Program-made: the position numbers and the translations under genes
Shown: positions 41,288 to 49,664 of the stretch, in pieces
Position numbering within the stretch: position 1 is the stretch's first letter
Layout of the letters: every line of letters starts with the position of its first letter
Assembly (NCBI RefSeq): GCF_017638545.1
Contig: NZ_CP072110.1
Location: forward strand, 2,914,001 to 2,978,000
Reading direction: 5' to 3'
Length of the DNA stretch: 64,000 bases
Source of the DNA: Psychrosphaera ytuae
GTDB lineage: Bacteria; Pseudomonadota; Gammaproteobacteria; Enterobacterales; Alteromonadaceae
Notes under the pieces: model-generated
What the model was told of the DNA's origin: nothing
The model's database searches: none
What the model saw: the letters and a program-made list of their open reading frames with translations, nothing else

Positions 41288-42343
41288 ATGTTGGTACTGG
41301 CAATAGAGTCTTCTTGTGATGAAACGGGCGTCGCTTTGTATGACACTGAGCGTGGCTTGTTGGGGCACGAAGTCTTCAGTCAAATCAAGATTCACGCAGA
41401 TTACGGTGGTGTTGTACCAGAGTTAGCGTCTCGCGATCACGTTCGCAAAACCATTCCGTTGATCCGGTCGTTAATGCAAAGCCATCAAGTAGAGTCAAAA
41501 GACATCGCTGCTATCGCCTATACGGCAGGACCAGGTTTGGTCGGGGCGTTGATGGTGGGCGCCTGTATCGCTAAGTCATTGGCGTTCGCATGGGGCATCC
41601 CAGCTATCGAAGTGCACCACATGGAAGGTCATTTATTGGCTCCAATGTTAGAAGAACAGCAACCTGAGTTTCCGTTTGTGGCTTTATTAGTCTCAGGTGG
41701 TCACACTCAGTTAGTTGAAGTCCAGGGTATAGGCGAGTATCAAATCCTAGGCGAGTCTATTGATGATGCCGCAGGTGAGGCGTTTGATAAGACTGCCAAA
41801 CTATTGGGCTTAGACTACCCAGGCGGGCCAATGTTAGCGAAGCTAGCAACCAAAGGTGAACCAGGCAAATATGTATTCCCTCGACCAATGACCGACCGCC
41901 CGGGATTAGACTTTAGCTTTAGTGGCTTAAAAACCGCAGCGGCAAATGCGATTCGCGCAGAGGGTATCCACCTCGCAGGCGGTCAATCTAGCCAAGATGA
42001 TTTACCAGAAAACGCTGAACAAATAAAAGCCGATATCGCTCATGCTTTCCAGCAGGCTGTTGTGGATACGATCGTTATTAAATGTCGTCGCGCAGTACAG
42101 CAAACGGGAATAAAGACGTTGGTCATTGCCGGTGGCGTGAGTGCCAATACTGAACTTCGTGAGAAGCTCGAAGTACTTATGAAAAAGCAAGGCGGGCAGG
42201 TTTTTTATCCAAGACCTGAGTTTTGTACGGACAATGGTGCCATGATTGCAGTTGCTGGTGCACAACGATTGCATCAAGGTACAACTGAGTTGAAAGTCAA
42301 AGCCAAGCCACGTTGGTCGATTGAAGAGTTACCAGCGCTGTAA
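41288..42343 (+). CDS. tsaD: tRNA N6-adenosine threonylcarbamoyltransferase TsaD
   Basis: Catalytic subunit for the t6A37 modification of ANN-decoding tRNAs, acting with TsaB and TsaE. The 351-residue ASKHA-fold protein starts MLVLAIESSCDETGVALYD. It has the metal-binding HxxxH motif (VHHMEGH), GGHTQLVEV, GEAFDKTAKLLGL and GGVSANTELR. Its position divergent from rpsU is conserved in gammaproteobacteria. plsY is convergent. Confidence 0.97.
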   Translation: MLVLAIESSCDETGVALYDTERGLLGHEVFSQIKIHADYGGVVPELASRDHVRKTIPLIRSLMQSHQVESKDIAAIAYTAGPGLVGALMVGACIAKSLAFAWGIPAIEVHHMEGHLLAPMLEEQQPEFPFVALLVSGGHTQLVEVQGIGEYQILGESIDDAAGEAFDKTAKLLGLDYPGGPMLAKLATKGEPGKYVFPRPMTDRPGLDFSFSGLKTAAANAIRAEGIHLAGGQSSQDDLPENAEQIKADIAHAFQQAVVDTIVIKCRRAVQQTGIKTLVIAGGVSANTELREKLEVLMKKQGGQVFYPRPEFCTDNGAMIAVAGAQRLHQGTTELKVKAKPRWSIEELPAL

Positions 42344-42382
42344 CTTTATATCTATAACTATTCGAACGAGGTGCTGTAGCCT

Positions 42383-42976
42383 TTAATCTAAGCGTTGGCG
42401 AGATTTGGGCTCTTCACCTTGAACTAAGCGAATGATGTTAGGGATATGACGTAGCACAATAAATACTGCCAACATGGTCACGGGAAGTACGTATTTAGGT
42501 GCGATGAAGTAAGTTGCTAGAGGGGATATGCCAACTGCAACAATGGCCGCTAAAGAAGAGTAGCCGGTTACCTTAAAGGTGACTATCCAAGCTAATAACA
42601 ACACAGCTCCTAGACTGATACCAACAGGTAATAAACACCCAAACGCAGTCGCAACGGCTTTACCACCTTTGAACCTGAAATAGATTGGGAACATATGACC
42701 AAGACAGCAGGCAATTGCAGTCATGCCAATTTCACTTGGCTCTAATCCGAGATAATAGCTTCCCCAAGTCGGTACAATGCCTTTAACAATATCTAATAGG
42801 AGTACTTTAATGGCGGTTTTTTTTCCGGCGATGCGATACATATTTGTCGCGCCCGGATTGTTGGAGCCTTGAGTGCGAGGGTCGGGTAAGTGTTTGGTTT
42901 TGCTAACCAAAATGGCAAAGTTGATTGACCCTATCAAATAGGCAGCGACAACAGTCAGCAAAAAGTCAAACGACAT
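42383..42976 (-). CDS. plsY: Acyl-phosphate glycerol-3-phosphate acyltransferase PlsY
   Basis: Inner-membrane enzyme for the first acylation in phospholipid synthesis, using acyl-phosphate from PlsX. I start at MSFDFLLTVVAAYLIGSINFA (ATG ending 42976), with GAGGAA just upstream; the longer frame adds 19 residues overlapping the divergent promoter. About 197 residues and several membrane segments. Motifs GSINFAILVSK, GSNNPGATNMYR, GHMFPIYFRFKGGKAVATAFG and TGYSSLAAIV match PlsY. Divergent from folB. Confidence 0.94.
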   Translation of the reverse strand: MSFDFLLTVVAAYLIGSINFAILVSKTKHLPDPRTQGSNNPGATNMYRIAGKKTAIKVLLLDIVKGIVPTWGSYYLGLEPSEIGMTAIACCLGHMFPIYFRFKGGKAVATAFGCLLPVGISLGAVLLLAWIVTFKVTGYSSLAAIVAVGISPLATYFIAPKYVLPVTMLAVFIVLRHIPNIIRLVQGEEPKSRQRLD

Positions 42977-43106
42977 CAGTTCCTCAACAGATGAATATAA
43001 GCTAGAATTCGCGCTCGATTTATTTTCGAACAAATTGCATGGTATCCGACCACGTGTACGGTTTCAAACCATGATTGCGTATTTAATGAAAAAATCAGGG
43101 CTTAAC

Positions 43107-43475
43107 ATGACTCAAGACATCGTATTTATCGAAGCACTCAAAGTAGACACAGTAATAGGTGTTTATGAATGGGAAAAGAGCATTCAGCAAACTTTGCAAT
43201 TCGATGTCGAAATGCGTACCGATGTTAGGGCTGCGGCTGCAATTGATGATTTGTCAAAAACCGTCGATTACGCAGTCGTATCAGAAGATATCGTGACCTT
43301 GGCAAAAGAAAACCAAGCAGAACTGATAGAGACGGTTGCCGAAAAGGTTGCAGAGCGAATCTTAACAACTTACGCCGTAGCGAGTGTAAAAATAACCTTG
43401 CGCAAGTTAGGTGCAGTTGCCAGCACTCAAAGTGTTGGTGTCATCATTGAACGCGACAAAAACGAATTTTTATAA
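43107..43475 (+). CDS. folB: Dihydroneopterin aldolase FolB
   Basis: Folate pathway enzyme that converts dihydroneopterin to hydroxymethyl-dihydropterin. I place the start at MTQDIVFIEALKVDTVIGVYEWEK (ATG 43107), giving 122 residues as in E. coli; the longer frame reads through the divergent promoter with plsY. The catalytic Glu in GVYEWEK, the TVDYAVVSEDI block, the ETVAEKVAERIL helix and the KLGAVA motif (with the catalytic Lys) are present. uppP follows 34 bp downstream. Confidence 0.95.
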   Translation: MTQDIVFIEALKVDTVIGVYEWEKSIQQTLQFDVEMRTDVRAAAAIDDLSKTVDYAVVSEDIVTLAKENQAELIETVAEKVAERILTTYAVASVKITLRKLGAVASTQSVGVIIERDKNEFL

Positions 43476-43509
43476 AAAACATCTCAGAATATAAAGGGAA
43501 GCAGTAATA

Positions 43510-44304
43510 ATGGGACTAATTGAAATTATCGTATTGGCGATCCTCCAAGGCCTTACGGAATTTTTGCCGATTTCTAGTTCGGCGCACTTGATTTTACCAT
43601 CTCAAATGTTTGGTTGGAACGACCAAGGCTTAGCCTTTGATGTCGCTGTTCACGCCGGAAGCTTATTTGCCGTTGTACTTTATTTCAGAAAAGAAGTAAC
43701 GCAGATGGCGTTGAGCTGGGGTAAGTCGTTTGGTGGACATAAAGACCAAGACAGTCATTTGGCCTGGTTGATTGTATTGGGCGTTATCCCTGCTGGTTTA
43801 ATCGGCTTTATTCTTGATGACTTTATTGAGGCCAATCTGCGCAGCGCAGCCGTGATTGCGACGACGACTATCGGATTTGGTCTGTTATTGTGGTGGGCTG
43901 ATCGCAATGCCAAAGAGTCAATTGATGAGTATCAAATTACCGTAAAAAAAGTGTTGGTTATCGGTTTTGCACAGGTATTGGCGTTGATTCCAGGTACGTC
44001 ACGAAGCGGAATTACAATTACGGCTGGCTTGATGGTAGGTTTAACTGCAAAGGCAGCTGCGAGATTCTCATTTTTGTTATCTATCCCTCTTATCTTAGCG
44101 GCTGGTGGTTATCAAACTCTAAAATTAGCACAACAAACATTGCCTGTTGATTGGACTGCAATTGGCCTGGGTACATTACTTTCGTTTGTTAGTGCATATG
44201 CGTGTATTCACTACTTTTTGATCTTGGTTGAAAAGATTGGCATGTTGCCTTTTGTGATATACCGCTTGATTTTAGGTGCCATCTTGATTGGTTTTTTCAT
44301 CTAA
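43510..44304 (+). CDS. uppP: Undecaprenyl-diphosphatase UppP (BacA)
   Basis: Integral membrane phosphatase that recycles the lipid carrier for peptidoglycan and O-antigen synthesis; overproduction gives bacitracin resistance in E. coli. 264 residues. The two signature motifs are LQGLTEFLPISSSAH (catalytic Glu and Ser) and PGTSRSGITIT (catalytic Arg). About eight membrane segments. It is 34 bp after folB and ends before a terminator. Confidence 0.96.
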   Translation: MGLIEIIVLAILQGLTEFLPISSSAHLILPSQMFGWNDQGLAFDVAVHAGSLFAVVLYFRKEVTQMALSWGKSFGGHKDQDSHLAWLIVLGVIPAGLIGFILDDFIEANLRSAAVIATTTIGFGLLLWWADRNAKESIDEYQITVKKVLVIGFAQVLALIPGTSRSGITITAGLMVGLTAKAAARFSFLLSIPLILAAGGYQTLKLAQQTLPVDWTAIGLGTLLSFVSAYACIHYFLILVEKIGMLPFVIYRLILGAILIGFFI

Positions 44305-44421
44305 CTTTTAGTATTTTATAGGGCATTTGCAAGGTGAATAAAGAGTGAAAACACGTAACTAAATGTAATCACTTGTCACCATTCGTAATACTCTATTGCT
44401 TTTAAAAAACAATCAATTAGA

Positions 44422-44458
44422 TTAAAGAAGTCTGTTCACACAAGGCTTCTTTTTTTGT
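44422..44458 (+). terminator. Rho-independent terminator after uppP
   Basis: Stem AAAGAAG (44424-44430) / CTTCTTT (44446-44452) with a 15-nt loop and a long T-run. The wide loop makes it weaker than the others. Confidence 0.6.
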
Positions 44459-44495
44459 TTTAGAAGGACTTGTTTTTTATTACTAAGGAAACATT

Positions 44496-45194
44496 ATGAA
44501 AAAGTCAGCATTAGCATCAATGATTGCCCTTGGCTTACTTGCAGTAACATCGACTCAATCTTTTGCTAAATCAAGCGAAGGTATTAATTGGAACTATGTT
44601 AGTGCCTCTTATGCGAGTTATTCATACGATGATGAAGAAGATGGCTTAGCGTTAAATCTCAGTCCGGCAGGATATTTTTTAGATGGCTCATTTGCTGTGC
44701 ACGATAATGTGTTTGTAATGGCAGAGTATCAATCTGTAACGGACTCTTTGTCCTTTCCTGGTTTTGGTAGTGCATTTACCATCGACGTAGAAGAGCAACA
44801 GTTTCGTTTGGGTGCTGGTATGAATGTTCCAGTCTCGGCCTCGAGTGATTTGTTTGGCGCTGTTGGTTACACAAATATTAGCTACGATGTATCGTCAGAA
44901 TTCTCATCAATGGAAGATGATTTAGACGGACTCTTTTTACGTGGTGGTTTGAGAGGTAAGTTTAGTCCCTCATTGGAAGTTTATGGCTATTTTACCTACT
45001 CAACTTATGATGTTGATGAGTTAGAAGAGAGTGTTGAAGATGACGTTGAGGCGGGCGAGCAAGTAGATGACAATGAAACAACCGTCACTGTAGGTGCTCG
45101 TTATTTCTTGACTGACCAGCTTTCACTAAATGCTTCGTATACAGCTTTGGATGAAGGGAACGGCTATACCCTAGGAATGAGTTATTACTTCTAA
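44496..45194 (+). CDS. Outer-membrane beta-barrel protein, porin-like
   Basis: A 232-residue exported protein with a signal peptide ending TQSFA. The mature part alternates hydrophobic and polar residues with many aromatic strand ends (FVMAEYQSV, FRLGAGMNV, GLFLRGGLRG, GYTLGMSYYF), as in small 8-10-stranded barrels. The terminal Phe is the BamA recognition signal. A loop region (DVDELEESVEDDVEAGEQVDDNE) is strongly acidic. No specific family is recognised; adhesion, transport and structural roles are all possible. Upstream it has a leader of about 190 bp. Confidence 0.78.
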   Translation: MKKSALASMIALGLLAVTSTQSFAKSSEGINWNYVSASYASYSYDDEEDGLALNLSPAGYFLDGSFAVHDNVFVMAEYQSVTDSLSFPGFGSAFTIDVEEQQFRLGAGMNVPVSASSDLFGAVGYTNISYDVSSEFSSMEDDLDGLFLRGGLRGKFSPSLEVYGYFTYSTYDVDELEESVEDDVEAGEQVDDNETTVTVGARYFLTDQLSLNASYTALDEGNGYTLGMSYYF

Positions 45195-45215
45195 TCGTCT
45201 TTGGTTTTATCCTTG

Positions 45216-45247
45216 GGGGCCTCTCAGTTTTGGGAGGCCTTTTTTTC
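45216..45247. terminator. Terminator at the convergent end of the barrel-protein gene and cca
   Basis: Stem GGCCTCTCA (45218-45226) / TGGGAGGCC (45231-45239) with one G-T pair, ending in TTTTTTT. It overlaps the last codons of cca, which is read on the other strand. Confidence 0.8.
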
Positions 45248-46450
45248 TTTAACGGCAGCAATTCGCAACTCGGTTAGACGAGTTCTGATCTCTTGGCCTT
45301 TATAACCTTGCGCTACGATATCTTTGGTATTAATTGAAGCTGCGTGCTGGTACAGGGTTTTTAACAATTCAGCCTGTGGGTATTCAGCCTCCTCAAAACC
45401 TGTTCTGCCTCGCATATCAGCGATACAACAAGTTAAAAAATCATAGAACCTATCTTCTTTTCGCCAAGCATCTAACCGGTCAAACAGCTTAATAGTTGTA
45501 TCTGCCCTAAGTTCGAAAGCCTTATGGACATGAGTGTGAAACTCACTATTTAATAGGGCGAGCTCTTTACAATCATTGGGGACACGAAGTCTTTCACATA
45601 ATTGTTTGATGGGTTTTAATCCGAGTTTTTCATGCCCATAGTGGTGTGGCCATTGATCTTGTGGAGTTAGCCCTTTACCCAGATCATGGCATAAACTAGC
45701 AAAACGAACGGTCAGTTTGTCAGATAATAAACATGCTTGTTTTAAAACCATCATGGTGTGGACACCAGTGTCGATCTCTGGGTGCCATTTGGCGGGATTA
45801 GGTACTCCCCAAAGGCAATCTAGTTCAGGCATTAGCACTTTTAATGCACCGCATTCTCTTAATACTTCAAAATAAATATTCGGGTCGCGCCCTAAGAGCG
45901 CAGCTTGTGTCTCTTGCCAAATTCGCTCAGGGATCAAGGCATCGATTTCGCCTGAGGCTACTATTTGACTCATGAGCTCCATCGTTTCTTTGGCAACAGA
46001 AAATCCTAGGTGGTAATAACGCGCAGCAAACTTGGCTACTCTAAGTACTCGTAAAGGATCTTCAATAAAAGCGTTTGAGACATGGCGCAGAAGTTTTTGT
46101 TCGATATCGCGTCGGCCATTAAACGGGTCGATAATATTGCCATTTTGATCTTCGGCCATGGCATTAATCGTTAAATCCCGGCGCAATAAATCTTGTTCGA
46201 CGGTAATAGATGGAGAAAAGTCGCAGCTAAATCCGGTGTACCCAGTGCCTTGTTTTTTTTCGGTTCTGGCTAGGGCGTATTCTTGTTGTGACTTGGGATG
46301 CAAAAACACTGGAAAAGATTTACCGACTTGCTGATAGCCAGCCGCTAACATGTCTTCGATAGTCGCGCCCGTCACTAAATAATCCTTATCTTTAATTGGA
46401 TAATTTAACAATTTGTCACGGACGGCACCGCCCACCAGATAAATTTGCAT
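45224..46450 (-). CDS. cca: Multifunctional CCA-adding tRNA nucleotidyltransferase
   Basis: Adds or repairs the 3'-CCA end of tRNAs; this class also has an HD phosphohydrolase domain. The 408-residue protein has the nucleotidyltransferase motif MQIYLVGGAVRDKLL with the DxD in KDKDYLVTG, RRDLTINAMAED, and the EDPLRVLRVAKFAARY basic block. The C-terminal HD domain shows RFASLCHDLGKGLTP and HYGHEKLG. The gene end contains the convergent terminator, so the last residues (KEKKASQN) are family-variable. Confidence 0.96.
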   Translation of the reverse strand: MQIYLVGGAVRDKLLNYPIKDKDYLVTGATIEDMLAAGYQQVGKSFPVFLHPKSQQEYALARTEKKQGTGYTGFSCDFSPSITVEQDLLRRDLTINAMAEDQNGNIIDPFNGRRDIEQKLLRHVSNAFIEDPLRVLRVAKFAARYYHLGFSVAKETMELMSQIVASGEIDALIPERIWQETQAALLGRDPNIYFEVLRECGALKVLMPELDCLWGVPNPAKWHPEIDTGVHTMMVLKQACLLSDKLTVRFASLCHDLGKGLTPQDQWPHHYGHEKLGLKPIKQLCERLRVPNDCKELALLNSEFHTHVHKAFELRADTTIKLFDRLDAWRKEDRFYDFLTCCIADMRGRTGFEEAEYPQAELLKTLYQHAASINTKDIVAQGYKGQEIRTRLTELRIAAVKEKKASQN

Positions 46451-46617
46451 GACTTACTCTACTTCTGTTTTGCTTGCTCAGTCGTTACTGCTTTTGATTA
46501 TATTCTCATCTGTCTTGAAAGTCGTCTGATAAAACGGTTGATTTTTTAGCCCTGCTCGGTATGTTTGACGCCAACTAATGACAAACAAGACCTATGTCAC
46601 CAATCAAGAAGCAGGAT

Positions 46618-47466
46618 ATGTATCTAGATTACTTTCAGCTCAAGGCGGAGCCGTTTAATATAGCACCGAACCCCAATCTAATGTACCCAAGTCAACGCCA
46701 CCAAGAAGCAATTGCTTATTTGCGTTATGGACTGCGTGGTAATGGTGGTTTTGTGATGTTGACTGGTGAAGTGGGGACAGGGAAAACCATGGTAAGTCGT
46801 GCTGTATTGACCGATTTACCTGACGATATGCATGTTGCTTATGTATTAAACCCAACATTGAATCGAATTCAACTGCTCCAGACTGTATGTGATGCATTTC
46901 AAATTTCTGTAGCCGATGAGCAAGATCACAAAAAATTATCAGATGCATTGCAAACTTTTTTGGTCGAGAGCCATCAAAGAGGTGAGAGTTGTTTGTTAGT
47001 CGTTGATGAAGCTCAGTTGTTAGATGCCGACGCGCTCGAACAGTTGAGGTTGTTTACTAATATCGAAACCAATGACAAAAAGCTGTTACAAATTATCTTG
47101 ATTGGTCAGCCTGAACTACAAGAAAAACTGGCGCAAAGAGAGTTGAGGCAGCTGGCACAGCGCATTACTGCTCGATATCATTTGTTGCCGTTGAATGAGC
47201 AAGAAACGACTGAGTATATCAACCACAGGATCAGAGCAGTTGGCGCACCACGTCCATTGTTTGAGAAAAAAGCGATAAAGGCGATTTATAAACACGCCTC
47301 TGGAACACCGAGACTTATAAATTTGTTGGCAGATCGTTCGTTAATGGGCGCCTTTGCACAGGGCGCGCCATTGGTTTCGGCAAAAGTCGTAAAACAAGCT
47401 GCTAAAGAGATAATAGGTGTTGAACAAGCACAGTCTCGTTGGTCTTGGCTCCCGTTTGTTAATTAA
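46618..47466 (+). CDS. ExeA/GspA-like AAA ATPase, short form
   Basis: A P-loop ATPase of the ExeA/MshM group, which works with peptidoglycan to let secretion or pilus assemblies insert. I start at MYLDYFQLKAEPFNIAPNPN (ATG 46618), the family's usual N-terminus; ATG 46594 would add eight residues. Walker A is GEVGTGKT, Walker B is LLVVDEAQ, and RQLAQRITARYHL is the sensor region. At about 282 residues it lacks the C-terminal peptidoglycan-binding domain of full-length ExeA, so it resembles MshM in size. It is followed after 14 bp by a GspB-like gene. Confidence 0.85.
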   Translation: MYLDYFQLKAEPFNIAPNPNLMYPSQRHQEAIAYLRYGLRGNGGFVMLTGEVGTGKTMVSRAVLTDLPDDMHVAYVLNPTLNRIQLLQTVCDAFQISVADEQDHKKLSDALQTFLVESHQRGESCLLVVDEAQLLDADALEQLRLFTNIETNDKKLLQIILIGQPELQEKLAQRELRQLAQRITARYHLLPLNEQETTEYINHRIRAVGAPRPLFEKKAIKAIYKHASGTPRLINLLADRSLMGAFAQGAPLVSAKVVKQAAKEIIGVEQAQSRWSWLPFVN

Positions 47467-47480
47467 CCAGGTTAAATAAA

Positions 47481-48449
47481 TTGAGTTTTTTATATAAAGC
47501 ATTGCTGAAAGAGCAACAAAAAGATCAGCAAAATGAACAACAAAAAGAACCGCAAAAAATCAGTACAGCTGCGCCTCATTCTCAATGGGAAAATGAGACT
47601 ACCCCGTCAGGTTTTGTTAATGGAAACACTGCCTCTTTTGACGCTTATCAAGCCCAAGGTAGCCATCAACACTCAAATAGTGGCTGGTCCGTAGGAGCTT
47701 GGGTCGTTATTGCCTTGCTGTTATTGGTCGTCGGTGGACTCTCAGGCTATATTGCTGGGAACGTATTTGGCCTTAGCAGTAACAATTCGGTTAATAACAC
47801 GCAGGTACCTCAAACAATTCAGCCTGTACCGACTCAATCAGAATTACTTTCAAATCAAGCACAAGCTAACGACAACTCAGAGATTCAGCAGCCAGCCCCA
47901 AAAAAAGAAGTTGAGGCTGATTATGAGTTTAAGCAGGGCAAATTAACCGAAGTAAATACAAATCAACCAACGGCAGAGAGTCTACCGACTGATACGTCGG
48001 TTGTTAAAAGCGAAGAGCCGATTGCAAAAAACATTGCAGAAAACATTGAACCAATTCGCATAGAAGAAATGATCCCTTCCACATCCATTGATGAAGTGCC
48101 GGATGAGTTGAAAGCCGCATTTGAACAAGCTGTCGCAGATCTTGATGCGGCACAACAAGATCCTCTCGCAGATTTTGACCGTGGTATTCAGGTTGAAACT
48201 GACTCAACGTTGACCGACATTAACGACTTATCTAATCAAGAACGCGCGGTATTACCGCAGATTTTTTATCAGATGCATATTTTTGCGTCAGAACCTTCAC
48301 AGCGTTGGATTAAAGTAAACGACAAAACCCTTCACGAGGGTGAGTACCTGACTAAAAATCTAAAGTTAGTCGAAATACGTCAAGACGTGGTGGTTTGGGA
48401 AACCACATATCGTCGCTTTAGCCAAGTTGCCCTGCAAGATTATAAGTAA
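47481..48449 (+). CDS. GspB/ExeB-like periplasmic-domain protein (TTG start)
   Basis: A 322-residue bitopic inner-membrane protein. The N-terminus MSFLYKALLKEQQ, with TTG as start codon, is typical of the family. One transmembrane segment lies near residue 75-95 (WVVIALLLLVVGGLSGYIAG), followed by a long Gln/Pro/Glu-rich periplasmic linker. The C-terminal T2SSB domain reads YQMHIFASEPSQRWIKVNDKTLHEGEYL, then EIRQDVVVWETTYRRF. GspA-GspB pairs help the type II secretin assemble at the outer membrane. The rest of the secretion operon is not in the window. Confidence 0.86.
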   Translation: MSFLYKALLKEQQKDQQNEQQKEPQKISTAAPHSQWENETTPSGFVNGNTASFDAYQAQGSHQHSNSGWSVGAWVVIALLLLVVGGLSGYIAGNVFGLSSNNSVNNTQVPQTIQPVPTQSELLSNQAQANDNSEIQQPAPKKEVEADYEFKQGKLTEVNTNQPTAESLPTDTSVVKSEEPIAKNIAENIEPIRIEEMIPSTSIDEVPDELKAAFEQAVADLDAAQQDPLADFDRGIQVETDSTLTDINDLSNQERAVLPQIFYQMHIFASEPSQRWIKVNDKTLHEGEYLTKNLKLVEIRQDVVVWETTYRRFSQVALQDYK

Positions 48450-48455
48450 GTTGGT

Positions 48456-49625
48456 TTATAAGTAGTTTTCAGCAAAAATACCGCGTTTATTACCGTAATA
48501 AACGCCCTCAATTTCTTCATTGAGTTGGACACTCAAGTCATAAATCTTCGGTTTTATATGGTGAGCCATATTAGCGTTGTAAATGAGTTTGATATTTGGC
48601 CTTAGATGGTTGCCAGAGTTATCCAAAACTAATCCTACTTTACCACTTTTCAACAATACCAAAGTGCCCGGAGGGTAAACGCCGATATTGTGGATAAAAC
48701 GTTGTAGCATGTCGTTATCAAACTCTTTATCTAGCTTCATGAGTTTGCGATATGCTTGCAACACACCCAAAGGCTTTCCTCCGGCTGCGACTCGGGTCAG
48801 AACATCAAACTCATTAACGATACAAAATATACGCATAGCGTCATTTAAGTCTGTGAGTTTAGCGCCAGAAGGATAACCACTTCCGTCTAGACGCTCGTGA
48901 TGCATTTCGATGACTTGCAGAGTATCTTTAGTAAGGCTGCCGACGGTAGTTGCAATCTCAACACCACGTTTTACGTGTTCGGAAACTACAAATTCATTTT
49001 CAGCTCTTTGTTTAGGTGTTATCTCTTTGTTGTTGGGGTTTTGAATGCCTGCATCCATGCTCAACTTACCGATGTCATGGAGCAGGGCGCCCATTACCCA
49101 GTTTTGTGCTTCTTGCGGTGACCATTTCATTTTTCTGAGCATCGCCGCAAAATAAGCGGCACATCGCAGCGCGTGGCCGACTTGAAAATCAGGATAATAG
49201 GTCGTGCGCACAATGGCCAAAGCCGGTGCCATATTACGATAAATAGAGGCAATAAATTCCATCGCAGCAAAGTGAAGTGCATTCACATCAAAAAGGTCAT
49301 TGGTACGGATTTTATTAAAACTATCCGTTAAAACTTCCGTTAGCTTCGTCGTCGCCTCTTTGGCGCTTTCTATTTCGATTGCAAATTTTACTTGGCCAAA
49401 GGTATCTTGAAACGCAAAGTTATCTTCTTCGACGTGTTGGTTTTCTTCGCCCAAATCGACAGTGACAGCAACGATGCCTTTGGCGATCATTTCGTTGATG
49501 TCATGCTGGCTTTTGACCCGCCCTGAGCTTGCCACCTTAATGTGTCCTAGTTGCTGAGATATGTCGACTACGTACTGACCGGGTTTTAGTTTGGTAATAG
49601 GTATGCGTTGAAGACCTTCGCTCAT
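48456..49625 (-). CDS. HD-GYP domain protein, divergent copy
   Basis: A 389-residue protein with an N-terminal DUF3391-type domain (LKPGQYVVDISQQ, about 1-130) and an HD-GYP domain, which in active members cleaves cyclic-di-GMP. The metal and signature residues HDIGK, the EHVKRG His and HHERLDGSGYP are present. The stretch after HDIGK (LSMDAGIQNPNNKEITPKQRAENE) differs from the canonical IPDEILxKPGxLT of its neighbour, so activity may be reduced or changed. It is 39 bp downstream of the second HD-GYP gene, same strand: a tandem duplication. Convergent with the GspB-like gene, only 6 bp apart. Confidence 0.88.
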   Translation of the reverse strand: MSEGLQRIPITKLKPGQYVVDISQQLGHIKVASSGRVKSQHDINEMIAKGIVAVTVDLGEENQHVEEDNFAFQDTFGQVKFAIEIESAKEATTKLTEVLTDSFNKIRTNDLFDVNALHFAAMEFIASIYRNMAPALAIVRTTYYPDFQVGHALRCAAYFAAMLRKMKWSPQEAQNWVMGALLHDIGKLSMDAGIQNPNNKEITPKQRAENEFVVSEHVKRGVEIATTVGSLTKDTLQVIEMHHERLDGSGYPSGAKLTDLNDAMRIFCIVNEFDVLTRVAAGGKPLGVLQAYRKLMKLDKEFDNDMLQRFIHNIGVYPPGTLVLLKSGKVGLVLDNSGNHLRPNIKLIYNANMAHHIKPKIYDLSVQLNEEIEGVYYGNKRGIFAENYL

Positions 49626-49664
49626 CTCATTTCCATCTGGTTGATATTACTTTGCGTTTATTGC

